Below are positions 47,063-58,225 of a stretch of DNA of 64,000 bases, piece by piece (within the stretch, counting starts at the first letter, position 1; each line of letters opens with the position of its first letter). The notes under the pieces were generated by a model. It was given only the letters and a program-made list of their open reading frames with translations, did not search any database and was not told the DNA's origin. The translations under genes were made by a program, and so were the position numbers. Source of the DNA: Muricea muricata (taxonomy: Eukaryota > Cnidaria > Anthozoa > Malacalcyonacea > Plexauridae); assembly GCA_963855995.1 (NCBI GenBank), contig OY979716.1:56725594-56789593 (forward strand), read 5' to 3'.

Positions 47063-49932
47063 TCATTTCCTGATGGTGGTTATGAACGTTTGAAAGTTCA
47101 ATTGAATGTTACGTTGTTCGCCGTCCACGTCTTCGCGATTTGTTTGGGAAAGAATCTTTTGCATCGGACATCTGTCTGCCATCACTCGAACGTTCACGAT
47201 CCTTCTGATCTGCGATAAGCATTGGATGTATTTGCCATATCTCGTGACGAATGCCTCTAAATCGAATACAGCTCTCGTCCGGCCCATCACAAGCATCCAG
47301 GCATCGATTTCTGGATCAGGTATGGTCCAAAAATCTTTCTCCCATTTCAGTAATCTTCTTTTTGCTCGTTCCATTCTGCGGTTGAAACTACCTGTGTGAA
47401 ATCTAGAAAGTTCAGGAACATCAAACCGCCGTTTCCAAAGTTTTACAGTCTGACGAAAGTACGACCGATCGTTTAACACCCAACCTCTACTTTCGACAGG
47501 GCCAAACATTGATGGAGTTGTTGTACAATGCCGTGGTTTTGTTGGCGAGACGTTGGTGTGGTGCTGTTCAAAACTTTTCGAAGTTGTCGCGTCTTCTTGC
47601 TCCGTATCATCACAAGTGTCGCACGTGTGCGTAACATTTCCGACAGAAGAAACTTGTTCAGGTCTAGTTCTATGTGATGATCATCTTCGTGTTATCACTA
47701 GACCGTGGCCGATAGGTTGGGTGTTCGTTGTGGAGGAGTGGGTGGAATCTTCAGTGGACACGCATTTTTCAGCTTCAAGCTGTTGCTCGATGTGCTCAAA
47801 CACTGGAGGTTCTACAACTTCGGGCAGGTGCATCATTTCCTGGTCAATTTCCTGTTCCGATTCGTTGTGGATTTCGTCCTATTGTGATGCTGCATGTGAG
47901 ATGGTACACCTGACCTTGTGTGCCTGTCTCTTTCTAGACAATCGATGCCGCGTCGTCTCAAGATGGAAGGACTCATGAATGGCGTCGGTGAACTGAACAA
48001 CATCCGATTGATCTTTACTTCTCCCTTTCAACTCATCCATCGTCACTCTCGGGACGGCGTCCACGTCGAAAAGTCATAAGGCGTTGTTCTCGTTTTCAAT
48101 GATTTCGGACCTGTTTTGCATTTCGTACCACAGCTCTTCTGCGGGGATATGGTGTTGGAGACATGTTATTTCATTTGCCAACCAAGAAATGCAATCCATG
48201 GCATGATCAAACATCCAACGATCTGCACCAGAAGTGTATTGAGGCAAAGATTTTGTTCGAAATATTGCTATTCGGCGTTTCACATTTTCGTCATCCTCGC
48301 CAAAGTTCGGCACTTCGTTCGACATGATGTAAAATGGACTGTTGTTCATAACAATGCGCGGTAAACCATGTTTTACAGCCGTCACCATCCAACCACCTTG
48401 AGGAATCGTTTTGGCTAGATCCGATTGCAGTGTTTTGCTTGACCACTCGTCGATAATGACAAGCTGGGTGTCTGGTTTGATCATTGCTGCCGAGAACTGT
48501 CCCTCTTCAGTGATGTACGCGATTTTATTCTTCGGGACAATCCGGTGAAATATGCACGCCCATGAGGTTTTTCCAGAATCTTTAGGGCCTGCCACAACTA
48601 ACTTGTGTGAATTTTGTCTGGCATTTTACCAGCTAGCAAGCACTGGTAAAACTTGTTGCAAAATTTTGCACGCACAATCTCGTCGGCGAATGAATTAAGG
48701 ACGCCTTGTTTGAAGTATCCGGGTTGCGGCATCGTTGAACAATCGTATAGTATGAACAAGTGAGGTGAAATAAGACCGCATTTCGCTGGTGGAATGGCGT
48801 CGCCAATAAATTGTCGACGCGAAATTTGGAAGAAAAACCCATTTGACACCTCTATGAGATCCAAATCAAACTGGATCTGGACGATCATTTCACAGGCTGG
48901 GTGTGACAATATTCTGAGGAGGGACATGAAATGTTTCAGGACGGAGCCACAAATGTACTCGTTCGCTAGCAACTTGTTTAAGTAGCTGCCAACGTCCATC
49001 ATTTGAACGTAGGCCATTGTAGCTCCAGGTGCCTTCGTAAAGACGTCACCTTGATGAAGTGCGTGGCCACAAACGGACATCAGTGCCGTGATCTTTTTGA
49101 CGGTTTCAATCAAGTGGTTATTGGAGGAAAGGCAAGGACCATCCGGCTGTGCAGTGACCCACAAATCGATCTCGACGGTGAGGCCATCCGATCGTGACTT
49201 GTCTACCGCTTCGTGTAGTGGCGAGTTGAATTCGGTGGTGTTAATGACTATAAATTGACATGGTGACGTTGGATATCACGGCCGGCGATCTGTTACGTGT
49301 TCAGGCACATCGCTCTCTTCTTCCGCGGGTGACGATCAGCAATTGGCAACACAAAACTGGTTTGAAGCCTGCACCATCTCCAACACCATTTGATTGTTGT
49401 GGTCTTTCACAACCTGAAAGAGTTGCCGGGCAACGCTCTCCATCGATGTACTCACCCTTGTTGTAATCGGTTGTACGTTAGCTTTGGTATCTTGGTTGTG
49501 AAGCAATGTGTAAATAGATTGCGCGTTGCACGTGTCCGTTTCGCGATACACAACAAAATATGCAACTGCTGGGTACACTTGGTCGCTTGTGCCATTCTCA
49601 TCCGCGCCCTGTCTAGTCTTGTTCGCATTTGTTGACGTTGCCGTGATGCTCGAAAGGAAAAATTGAACACTACATACTTGGCTTATGCTGTCGTCCAGAC
49701 TTAACCTTTTGCTGGCAATCAGGTTTCTCGCTTCTTGTACGTGTGTTTCTTTCACGCGCCATGTGGCTCTGCAGGCTAGAGCTTTTAAGTCGTTGTTGAT
49801 CTGTAGAACAGCCAAACATGAAAAGTTTACATTGCATTCAACGTTTAACTGTTCTAGAAGATACACGTAAAACTCAGGTAGCCTGTTTTTGGATATATTG
49901 GAAATTTCGACGTATGATGTACATGACATCAC
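47063..49932 (-). pseudogene. SF3-helicase replication-type protein, copy 2
   Basis: A 198-residue N-terminal block (MMSCTSYVEISNISKNRLPE, IASKRLSLDDSIS, VYPAVAYFVVYRE) ends at TGA 49336-49338. The same frame continues past another TGA near 49279 into WVTAQPDGP (49164) and MMDVGSYLNKLLANEY. A shift at about 48597 precedes the helicase: Walker A GPKDSGKT (48589-48566), Walker B QLVIIDEW (Asp-Glu 48451-48446), QGGWMVTAVKHG and motif C NNSPFYIMSNEVPNFG. The block ends at TAA 48074-48076. The remaining C-terminus is in pieces: a basic segment near 47950 and WVLNDRSYFRQ...FWTIPDPEIDAW (47480-47270). The start at 49932 is the first Met of the conserved frame. SF3 ATPases unwind origins for DNA replication; the family here is unnamed. 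Confidence 0.7.
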
Positions 49933-50747
49933 TTAAACACCTAGCTGCCATGCCATGACTGTTGCCATGTCGAAAGAGAGTAGTTGCGGAAAATATGCCC
50001 ACAGCATTAAATACATGAAGTTACATATACCATGGCCTGGCTTGTGGCATTGTTATCATTGTGATAAAATTAGAAGTGTTTTTCAACATGTCTTGCCATG
50101 TAGTACGTGTATGCATGTTAAATTTCTCTCACTTAAAGTTAATAATAATTCAGTTATACTTAGTTTTTCCTATCATTCACCATAGTTGTGCCGTGACAAA
50201 TTTTCCTGCATAGGCTTTTAAAGAAAACGGAAAATCGCCTTATTTCTTCATCTTTCACATAAAACAATGAATAACAATGAATAAAATACTCACAATAGTT
50301 ACTGTTGAAAGCATGTCGATCAATTACAATGATGTAACCAAATTATGCAATATTATCTATTTGCGTAGGTTGCTATATGGACCAAGGCCTACGCCCGAGA
50401 CTGAGTTGACAAAGTCAGTGATATATAACTGGCGTTCAACTTACCAATGGCAATATATTTGCTCTTAAAGAATTCTGTAGCCTCTTGGATGTGAGTTCTT
50501 TACAAGGCCAACGACGCAACAATGTTCACAAAACAGTTCAAACTTTTTGACATGTCTTAAAACCTTCTTGGCGATCAGTTTGCAGTGTGGAAAACAAGCA
50601 TTGAATAACGATGTAGGAACACAAGATTTTATAATGACCATTATAAAATCACGTGTATCATACGTGCAGGCTCTAATTCGTCAGCATCGCCCGTCATTAG
50701 TCTTTGTAAATTTCACAATTTTTCAAATGGGAACAATATTAAGCACT
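49933..50747. other. No gene recognised
   Basis: Region 5' of the copy-2 SF3 gene. No motif array or TATA box stands out, and no supported ORF. Confidence 0.5.
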
Positions 50748-51110
50748 TTGGTGATAGTGAAGGTGGTGGTGGTGATAATGATGAAAATGATGGTGGTGAC
50801 GATAGTGATGGTACGGTGACGATAATGGTGGTGATGGTGATGGTATGTTGGCAATGGCATTGATAATAATAGTATGGTGGTAATGATATTGGTGGTACAG
50901 TAGTGATGATGATGGTGATGACGATAACAAGGATAGTGATGGTATGGAGGTGATGATGATAGTGGTGGTGATGATGGTGGCGATTACGGTAGTGATGGTG
51001 CAGTGGTAATAGTGATGATGATGGGAATAGTGATGGCATGCTGGTGTTGATAGTGATGTAATAATGATAATGATATTGATGATAATGGTGCTGATGCTGA
51101 TAGTGATTGT
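50748..51110. repeat. Trinucleotide microsatellite, GTG/ATG-rich on plus
   Basis: Interrupted (GGT/GAT)n. The complementary CAC/CAT tract begins about 30 bp downstream, so the two could pair as a long hairpin. Confidence 0.9.
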
Positions 51111-51136
51111 CCGGCAGGGATAGTGGTGAAGATGAT

Positions 51137-51527
51137 GATGCTACATCACCACCACCATCATCACCACCAGCACTATCACCACAACTATTACCACTATACC
51201 AACACTTTTACCATTATAATCGTCATCACCACAATTACAACCATAATTACCACTGTACCATCACTATTATTATCATCACCATCACTATTACCACAACCTG
51301 ACCACCACCATCACCACCACCATCACCATCACCACCAGCAGCACAATCACTACCATTACCATCCTCACCCTAATCACAATCAGCAACTACTATCACGCAC
51401 CACCATTACCATCATCACCACCACCCCACATCACAACCAATATCACCATCACAACAACCACCACCACCACCACCACCACCACCACCACCACCACCACCAC
51501 CACCACCACCACCACCATCATCAACAA
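51137..51527. repeat. Trinucleotide microsatellite, CAC/CAT-rich on plus, pure (CAC)n near the end
   Basis: Interrupted (CAC/CAT)n becoming uninterrupted CAC at about 51458-51515. The purest part has the most recent expansions. His/Thr-rich frames across it are artefacts of the repeat. Confidence 0.9.
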
Positions 51528-51689
51528 TAGGGACAATGTAGACCAACATCTGTTCCATCAATATTAAATATACACGAATATTAGAAAAATATATTGATTG
51601 AACGCACTGCTACAGTAAAAAAGATATGTTACATGCCACTCGTAGTTCTTTTCATCATAAGTATAATAAACGAAATTTGTTGTTAGTAA

Positions 51690-52330
51690 AAAGTTAGCCA
51701 TAGCTTATATTTTTGTCTCCGTAGCCCAAACACCAGAATCATTCATTCGAACCTTTGTTAGGTATTCGTCAATATCTCGTCCAACAATGTTTCTCCTGCG
51801 CTCTTTCGACTCATCCTTTAACTTTTTCATATAGTTCTTCGTTGCCAGTCAACCAGTAGGAAATAGACCTAAAAAAACAGTTGCTGTCCACCTGGATTGG
51901 AACAGTTTTTGCTGGTGCAGTTGTTTGTTCAAGGCTTTTCTTTTCTTGGTAGGGTGTTTCTTAAGTAACTCCAAACCAAATTTAAGCTGCTTTTTTCCCT
52001 GCCAATCTCCATCAACAGGCCAAAAGTAGAAACTGGATTTAGGCTTTATGGTAGCTGTGCAAACAACTTCATTCTGATCTTTACACGATTGCTGAAAATA
52101 TTTTTTTTATAAGCGTTGAAGAGCTTTTGCATATTTTCTAGCGGTTCCTTCAGTTCGAAACATTTGCCCTCCGGTTAAATTATGGCTTTGGTAAAGATGA
52201 ACTTGGTGTCAACTGTTGCAATATCGTCCCTTTTTGGCCACTGGTAGTAATCCCACTCTTCCTTTCCAAGAACTTGATAACAACGTTACAGTCATCAACC
52301 TCTCGCACAACTTGGCCTGTGTAAAACCAC
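51690..52330 (-). pseudogene. C-terminal fragment of a transposon-associated protein, frameshifted
   Basis: On the minus strand LWFYTGQVVREVDDCNVVIKF (about 52325-52265, one shift after) leads into WDYYQWPKRDDIATVDTKF and then KCFELKEPLENMQKLFNAY, with several stops. The pattern Y-x-G-x-V, Trp-Pro, Asp-Ile resembles the small beta-rich tail at the C-terminus of many cnidarian transposon proteins. It abuts the left inverted repeat of the P-type element, which may have inserted into it. Confidence 0.4.
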
Positions 52331-52426
52331 AGTTGATCGAAGGGAAATGGTTAGGCTAGCCGGTCACGTGACAAAATATGTTATTCAACCTGATATATTC
52401 AGGTCACGTGGTCCGAAGCCTGCATG
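52331..52426 (+). repeat. Left inverted terminal region of the P-type element
   Basis: Two conserved blocks, 52331-52363 (near-identical to 57946-57980 inverted) and 52403-52425 (inverted copy at 57872-57895), separated by about 40 diverged bases. It probably holds the transposase promoter, as it ends about 120 bp before the ATG. Confidence 0.7.
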
Positions 52427-52550
52427 ACTTCGGAAATTCCACTGCGGTGCTATAGAGTAAACACGATCGACAGCGTTAGAAAATTGAATGTTAGAGAAAA
52501 TCTTTTTAGTATTTGTTTTGTATTTCAGTTTGAATGGCGAGTTGAATGCC

Positions 52551-55384
52551 ATGCCTGGTGAAAACTGTGCGTTTTATGGCTGTCCAACGAGCCGAAAACA
52601 TGGAATTTCTCTGTTTAAAATACCGTCCGCTCGGGCTGACGAAAGCCAGGAAACGACTGATTTGAAAAAGAACGCGAGACAAGCTTGGCTGAATTTAATT
52701 CTGAGAACGCGAGAATTAACGCCAGAGTTCAAGAAAAGTATTGATGCGAACAACATCCACATTTGTGAACGGCACTTCAAGCCTGAATGCATTCTAATAC
52801 GTGAGTACTGCAATTGTATTTTGTGCGTCTAATTAATTCTTGTATTGACATTTGTAACTAGTTAGAACAAAGGCCTTTCATGCATATCACGTCGGCTCAT
52901 GGTTGAATCGAATTTTATATTTTAAGATCCAAAAAGAAAGGTCTTGGTAACTGGGAGCATTCCTACTGAGAACTTGCCGACGAAAAGTCATGATCAACCC
53001 ACGAAAGAGCGTAGAACGTTGGTGAGGATTAGTGTTGATGACATGCCGTCAGCGTCCACGTCTAATGTGCCGACATTAACTCTTAAAGATCTTGAGAAAT
53101 ATGTATTTGAAAAACGTATGTTGCCATGGACGGTGGAATTAAATAACGAGGAAAGTACAAAGTTCGTATACAGCGACGAGTCACACAGCATCCCAAAATT
53201 TACTGTGTATGTAAATGCAAACTTGGAATTCACTGTGTGTTTACAATTGGCCAATTCCAGACGATCACAGCATTTACCAAGAAAGAAAGAGGTGCCTTAA
53301 AACCTTGGATGGTGCCATAGAGATGCTAAGCTTAGTCACAAATTCTAACCTTTGTCCAGGGCTACCTCAAGACATTGATGCTATACAAACAGTAGCAGTT
53401 GATCCAACTTGGAGTGAACAATTGTCCCATTGCACTCAGTCCACTGTTATTCGACACTCTGTTCCCAAATCAATTTGTGATACCCATTTTCAGTCAGATG
53501 TATCATTTCGCTTACCAGATTGTGAGGTTATTTTGGAAAACATTTCAAAAGAACAGTGCAAACCATGTTCCATGACTATTAATGCTTTAAGGAAAGCCGA
53601 AACAAGAAAGAGAAAGGTTTCCACAGTTCCAGCAAAAAGTAAAGCCTCCCTGGCTGCCTGTGGCCCAGAAAAGCTGGTAGCAACTGTAAAAGCATCCCGC
53701 CTACAGAACAAGCAGTTAGAGGAAAGGATAAAACTGTTGGAGGATAGAATCCAAAAAGACGGAGTAGGGGTTAGTGAAGGTCTGGAGAATGACATTTTAA
53801 AAATTATGGGAGGGCAGAACCTTGAGGGTACCCCTCACATGAAGTTTTTTTGGGAGCAGCAGATGAAGCTGTTGCAAACTAAAAAAGTGGGGAGAAGATA
53901 TCACCCGCAAATTGTTCGGTTTGCATTGTCTTTACATAGCAAGTCCGCAGCTGCATATAGAGAGTTGCGAGAGAGTGGAGCTTTGGTTTTGCCCAGCGAG
54001 AGAGTTCTTCGTGATTATAAGAACTATTTTAAGCCAAAAGCTGGCATAAATGTGGAGAACATTGAATCTCTTCGTGAAAGAGGTGCCACATTAACAGGCA
54101 TTCAACGGTATCTGGTGTTGGTCATGGATGAGATGAAAATACAATCAAACCTTGTCTTTGACAAGTATTCGGGTGAGTTGATTGGGTTCGTGGATCTTGG
54201 GGATCCAATGACGAACTATGCCAGTCTGGGTGAAGAAGGTGTAATGGCAACTCATGCACTCGCATTTTTGGTAAGAGGAATGTGCAGTGACCTCAAACAT
54301 GTCATTGCATATTATTTTACTGAAAATGTCACATCCTACCAGTTAATGTCCATGTTTTGGAAGGTTGTAGGAGTGCTTGAGTTGTCATTAAACCTTTGGG
54401 TCATTGCTGCAGTCAACGATGGAGCATCACCTAATCGCAAGTTTTTTTGAGCTCCATTCTCAATATATGAGTGACATGGACGGTGATGTCATTTACAAGG
54501 TACATAATATTTTTGCCACAACTCGATTCATTTACTTTTTTGCTGACGCCTGCCATTTAATGAAGACTGCCCGGAATTGTTTATATAACTCTGGTTCGGG
54601 TTCCTGCAGTCGTCTAATGTGGAACAATGGTAGATACCTGATGTTTAAGCACATCGCCGACCTTTTTTACGGTGACCAAGAATTTGCCTTGCACACGTTG
54701 CCAAAACTATCACTCGACCATATAGTTCTAACTTCATACAGCAAAATGAAGGTGAAGTTGGCAACACAGCTTCTTAGTCAGTCTGTGGCAACAGCATTGG
54801 AGGAAAAAGGTGATGATGTTCTTGGCACAGCAGAATTTTGTAAGATGATGAATTATTTCTTCGATTGTGCAAATGTTAGGTCACCGACTGAGCATGTCAG
54901 AAGAAGAAATGATTTCATCAAACCTTACACTTCCCAAGATGACGAGAGATTTGCTTGGTTGAGGGATGTCTTTCTACATTACTTGGAGAAATGGAGAGAG
55001 AGTATCATGCAACGAGAGGGAATCTACACTGCTGATGAGAAGGGTAAGATGTTTCTGTCCTTACAAACTTACAAAGGCCTTAAAATTTATGTCCACTCAC
55101 ATATTGAAGCCATTCAGTTTTTACTTGGCGAAGGGTTTAAATATGTGTTGAGTGAACGCTTCATGCAAGACATGTTAGAGGATTACTTTGGACATCAGAG
55201 AGCAAAAGGTGGCCGTGCAGACAACCCAACTGCACAGCAGTTTGGGTATAATGATTTAACAATTGCAGCCCAGAGAGACATTGCGCCAGTATTGAGAGGC
55301 AATGTTGGAGGAAGATATGAGAAGCAGAAGTGGGGTGAAGTGAGTGACATGCCAGTAAAGAAACGGAAAAAGCCATCCAAGTAA
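52551..55384 (+). pseudogene. P-element-type transposase with THAP domain, two 1-nt frameshifts
   Basis: Exon 1 (52551-52800) encodes the THAP zinc finger: MPGENCAFYGC, Trp, and ICERHF, with the C2CH ligands in place. A GTGAGT donor and TTTTAAG acceptor join exon 2 (52927) in phase, giving PKRKVLVTGSIPT. A coiled-coil near 53690-53760 is followed by RYHPQIVRFALSLHSKSAAA. The RNase H core has first Asp in VMDEMKI (54127), second Asp in FADACHLMKTARNCL (54544) and Glu in MLEDYFGHQRAKGG (55178). Frameshifts lie at about 53237 and in T7 at 54442-54448, which needs T6. The basic tail ends KKRKKPSK at 55384; AATAAA lies about 90 bp on. P transposases excise DNA using GTP. Otherwise complete; the T7 shift may be a base-calling error. 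Confidence 0.85.
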
Positions 55385-56095
55385 AACTGTAGGTTTGCAG
55401 GATATACTTGTGTACCTAGGCCTCCCTATTGAATTTGTAATCTGCTATAATTATGTTATCTACTGTTCATCTATAATAAACTTCAGCAATTGAATTGCTA
55501 GTATAACTTAATCAAGAATGGATTTGCACCAGGGTTGGTGAAAATAAGTACAGCTGTGGCAATGGAAGTGCATGTTCCTAAAATGCCATACAGTAGAGTC
55601 TCAAAAGTAAGCACTCTGCTTACATGTGCTTTAGATAGTTTCTTTGCCATTATATACATGAGGAGCAGTGGAGATCTTACTTGCGAGATTCAAAGGTATT
55701 CCACTTATGAATTGCGATAATATTAAATAATCATGGTCTCAATTCGTTTGCTCACATGAATCAATTCATTTAAGCAAATATTTGAAAGTTTAAAATGTGA
55801 TAAATTTCCTGTTGAGCTCTAATCATCGTGGTTTTGGCACAAGTGGCCAGTCATAAAAAGACAACTGTCTCAAATGAATTGTTTTTTACAAGCAAATGAG
55901 TTGAAAATATATTGATATTTTAGGAACACTTGTATGTTTCTGATTATTTCTGGGGTTAGGATTTACCCTGGTTATTTAAACAAAGATTTTCTTTCTTTCT
56001 ACCAAGGTTATGGGGCAATTATTGATCATCAGTGAAATGAATCACTGGATTCATATTACGATGAATCTAGTTTAATGGACAATGACAGCTTCTAC
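55385..56095. other. 3' noncoding region between the two convergent P-element genes
   Basis: Contains AATAAA at about 55474 for the plus gene. No further coding sequence recognised. Confidence 0.5.
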
Positions 56096-56296
56096 AGGCA
56101 AACTTAGGCCACTTTTGCATGTTTTGCATTCCAAAAATACACTCTGAAGTATATATTCATAATTATTTAATTTTAGGTCTTTACTTTGGTGCATAACCTG
56201 AAAAGTTTTTAAGTCAGAATAACCAGCTGGTGATTGGTTCATCTTAATTTGAAAACATTAAAAATATGCAAAAGTGGCCTTGGCTTGCCTGTTTGA
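56096..56296. mobile_element. 200-bp MITE-like hairpin
   Basis: The left end CAGGCAAACTTAGGCCACTT and the inverted right end CAGGCAAGCCAAGGCCACTT are followed by TTGCAT on both sides. No matching flanking duplication is visible. It sits in the intergenic space of the P-type element. Confidence 0.6.
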
Positions 56297-56494
56297 GCTG
56301 TAATGATAAGTTTCCTGATGACATGTTATCAGTCTGTAATACAATGATATTTGAAATTTGATAAGTGGTGTAAAATGATTTTAATTGTATAAAATTTTCG
56401 AATATATGGAATAATTCCATGGATCATTGTGACAATTATTTTCTTGTTTACTTCACTGACAACACCAGGGCTATATGCATATGGCTGATTATAT

Positions 56495-57757
56495 CTACAC
56501 TGTACTAGATTGTTTCAAGTCCTTTCTCAGTGCTTTCTTCTTAAGTAGTTTTTCTTTTATCTTGTGCTTAGTTAAATAGTCTCTGGCATATGAAAACGAT
56601 CTGACCCTCAGGTAAAGTTTAATAACGTTTTCTAAACACAGTTTTTGTGTGCAACTTGACTGATCAACTCCTGCAGACATTACAATGTTATCCCACAGTG
56701 ACTGGACTACAGGTGATTGCAAGGTGCTATTACATATAGTGTCCGTGCAAATTTTTCTTAATGTGCCTTCGCTTGAGTCACTAACTTGTTTTCGGAATAA
56801 ATATTCTGCTTCTTCTAAAATCCCCACCAGGTCTGTCGAAGGATTAACAAGCCCACCTCTCGAACGAGCAGAAATAAAATTTGTCGACTGATCATTTGAC
56901 TTCATGCTTTGCAAGAGAGACTGTAGCTCCTCGTTTTGATTCCCAGACTTTCGTTTGCTCTTCTGGAAAAGCTTTGAAACCACATAACCAGCAACGTATG
57001 CCAATGGCCCACGCTCAGCTGGGTCAAGTTTTTTGATTTTAGAAGATTCTGTTTCTCCAGTATGTTCCTTACTGCTTGTGTGGTAAAATCCAACGAGGTG
57101 ATCAGGTACGTGAATCATGATAAGATTTGAGACCTTGTAGTCTTTGCAGTTGAGTAAATCACACGATCTTCGGATGAGAGCAAAAAACGATTCGACCAGT
57201 TTGTCTTGGTTTTTCTTCTTACAAAAAGTAGCAAATAACGGATGCAAGGCATCGAACAAAGCTTTAGTCGCAGTCGCTTTTTCTATAGCGGTGCACATTT
57301 CAAGACCATATAGTTTCTCCTTAGTTATTTTTGTCTTGATCGATTCAATTATCGAAGCAACCGTTTCAAATGAAAAAGACTTTAAAATCAACGACTGTTC
57401 GACTGGAACTTGGCCATGTTTTGAATTGAAATGCCTGGTAAGGCCGCCTTTAGACTTGCAAACTTTGTCGCATTGTTCGCATGGAAAGGATTTGACCCCT
57501 GCGATTTCAACCAAGGCCTCATCGAATTCCTCTTCAATTTCTTCCCCTTCTATCTCAGCAATCGTAACACTTAAGTCTAACAAATACAAATCTGTCTGAC
57601 TGGCACTGCCCTCGCATTCGTGGGTTTCATCGACTTGAATCGAAGTTATTGAACTGCTAGGTTCGCCCACTTCGAACGCAACAATATCGTCGATATTTCG
57701 CTCTTTCGCGCCTGAAATTTCATCGCCAATATCCTGAAAATCTTCGCAGACATCCAT
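56495..57757 (-). CDS. C2H2 zinc-finger accessory protein of the P-type element, intact 420 residues
   Basis: A single open frame from ATG at 57757, with an acidic N-terminus (about 1-90), one C2H2 finger CEQCDKVCKSKGGLTRHFNS (residues about 95-115), then a helical domain. PLAYVAGYVVSKLFQ at residues about 250-265 and ARSRGGLVNPSTDL at about 300 recall the C-terminal part of P/THAP9-type transposases, where a YxAGY helix and RGGL segment occur. The tail is basic (KEKLLKKKALRKDLK). I recall similar proteins next to P-type transposases in cnidarians; the function is probably DNA binding or cofactor for transposition, which is inference. It starts about 115 bp inside the right inverted repeat and converges on the transposase. 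It is the only long undamaged frame in the window. Confidence 0.7.
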   Translation of the reverse strand: MDVCEDFQDIGDEISGAKERNIDDIVAFEVGEPSSSITSIQVDETHECEGSASQTDLYLLDLSVTIAEIEGEEIEEEFDEALVEIAGVKSFPCEQCDKVCKSKGGLTRHFNSKHGQVPVEQSLILKSFSFETVASIIESIKTKITKEKLYGLEMCTAIEKATATKALFDALHPLFATFCKKKNQDKLVESFFALIRRSCDLLNCKDYKVSNLIMIHVPDHLVGFYHTSSKEHTGETESSKIKKLDPAERGPLAYVAGYVVSKLFQKSKRKSGNQNEELQSLLQSMKSNDQSTNFISARSRGGLVNPSTDLVGILEEAEYLFRKQVSDSSEGTLRKICTDTICNSTLQSPVVQSLWDNIVMSAGVDQSSCTQKLCLENVIKLYLRVRSFSYARDYLTKHKIKEKLLKKKALRKDLKQSSTV

Positions 57758-57871
57758 TAACTCTTATTCGTTTGTAAACTCCTTTAGCAGACGAGAAACT
57801 CTAACAATAGATCGATATTTTATATGTAATATGATCTTTTTATATATACCGCTCCTGTAATCACGCTGAGA

Positions 57872-57980
57872 TAATGCAGGTATCGGACCACGTGATCAAT
57901 TTTTTCATAGGCTCCCGACATAATGTCGCGAACCCTTTGAAGTTTGCCGACTAGCCTAACCATTTCCCTTCGATTAACTG
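57872..57980 (-). repeat. Right inverted terminal region of the P-type element
   Basis: Inverted copy of 52331-52426 (blocks at 57946-57980 and 57872-57895). Probably carries the promoter of the minus-strand zinc-finger gene. Confidence 0.7.
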
Positions 57981-58225
57981 TGGTAAAACGTTGTTTCACA
58001 TGCCACAGTAACCCAATCAAATGCTTTATGTTTGTTGACCTGTTAACAACTAATAGAAAGTGTAAATTAGTTATGAATTCACGCTTGTTGCAAGTTACTA
58101 TAAAATAAACGTGCACAATCGTAAATATAACAATCGTAAATATAACAATCGTAAATATAGCAATCGATATGATTCCTACGCAGCAGTGCTAATCAATTAT
58201 GCTAAATTAGCTTATTAATACTAAC

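Larger units (their letters stand above)
42856..49932. mobile_element. Composite element copy 2: same four-part architecture
   Basis: GGAAC array (42856-43094), TATA box (43156), recombinase (43469-45093), GGTAGCC-type inverted array (45371-45714, degenerate to about 47040) and convergent SF3 protein (49932-47063). It lies about 500 bp downstream of copy 1. The two copies are strongly diverged at the protein level, so they are separate insertions or an ancient tandem pair rather than a recent duplication. Interval 42341-42855 shows no gene. Confidence 0.6.
52331..57980. mobile_element. Two-gene P-type (THAP) DNA transposon with inverted terminal regions
   Basis: The left region (52331-52426) and right region (57874-57980) are inverted copies sharing ATCGAAGGGAAATGGTTAGG and, closer in, TCACGTGGTCCGA followed by CCTGCAT. 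THAP transposase starts just inside the left repeat on plus, and a C2H2 protein starts just inside the right repeat on minus; the two are convergent. This places both genes in one element. The outermost ends and target duplication are not resolved, since similarity continues weakly outward on both sides. Confidence 0.65.

Noticed and set aside
33598..49932. Integrated DNA virus as the source of the SF3 helicase
   Set aside because: SF3 helicases are typical of small DNA viruses, but no capsid, structural or viral terminal gene is visible in either copy, and the recurring partner is a tyrosine recombinase. A viral origin of the helicase domain remains possible.
50713..51530. His-, Thr- or Ser-rich open frames across the triplet repeats on both strands
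   Set aside because: They are open only because CAC/CAT and GTG/ATG repeats lack stops; composition follows the microsatellite and there is no start, splice or family signal.
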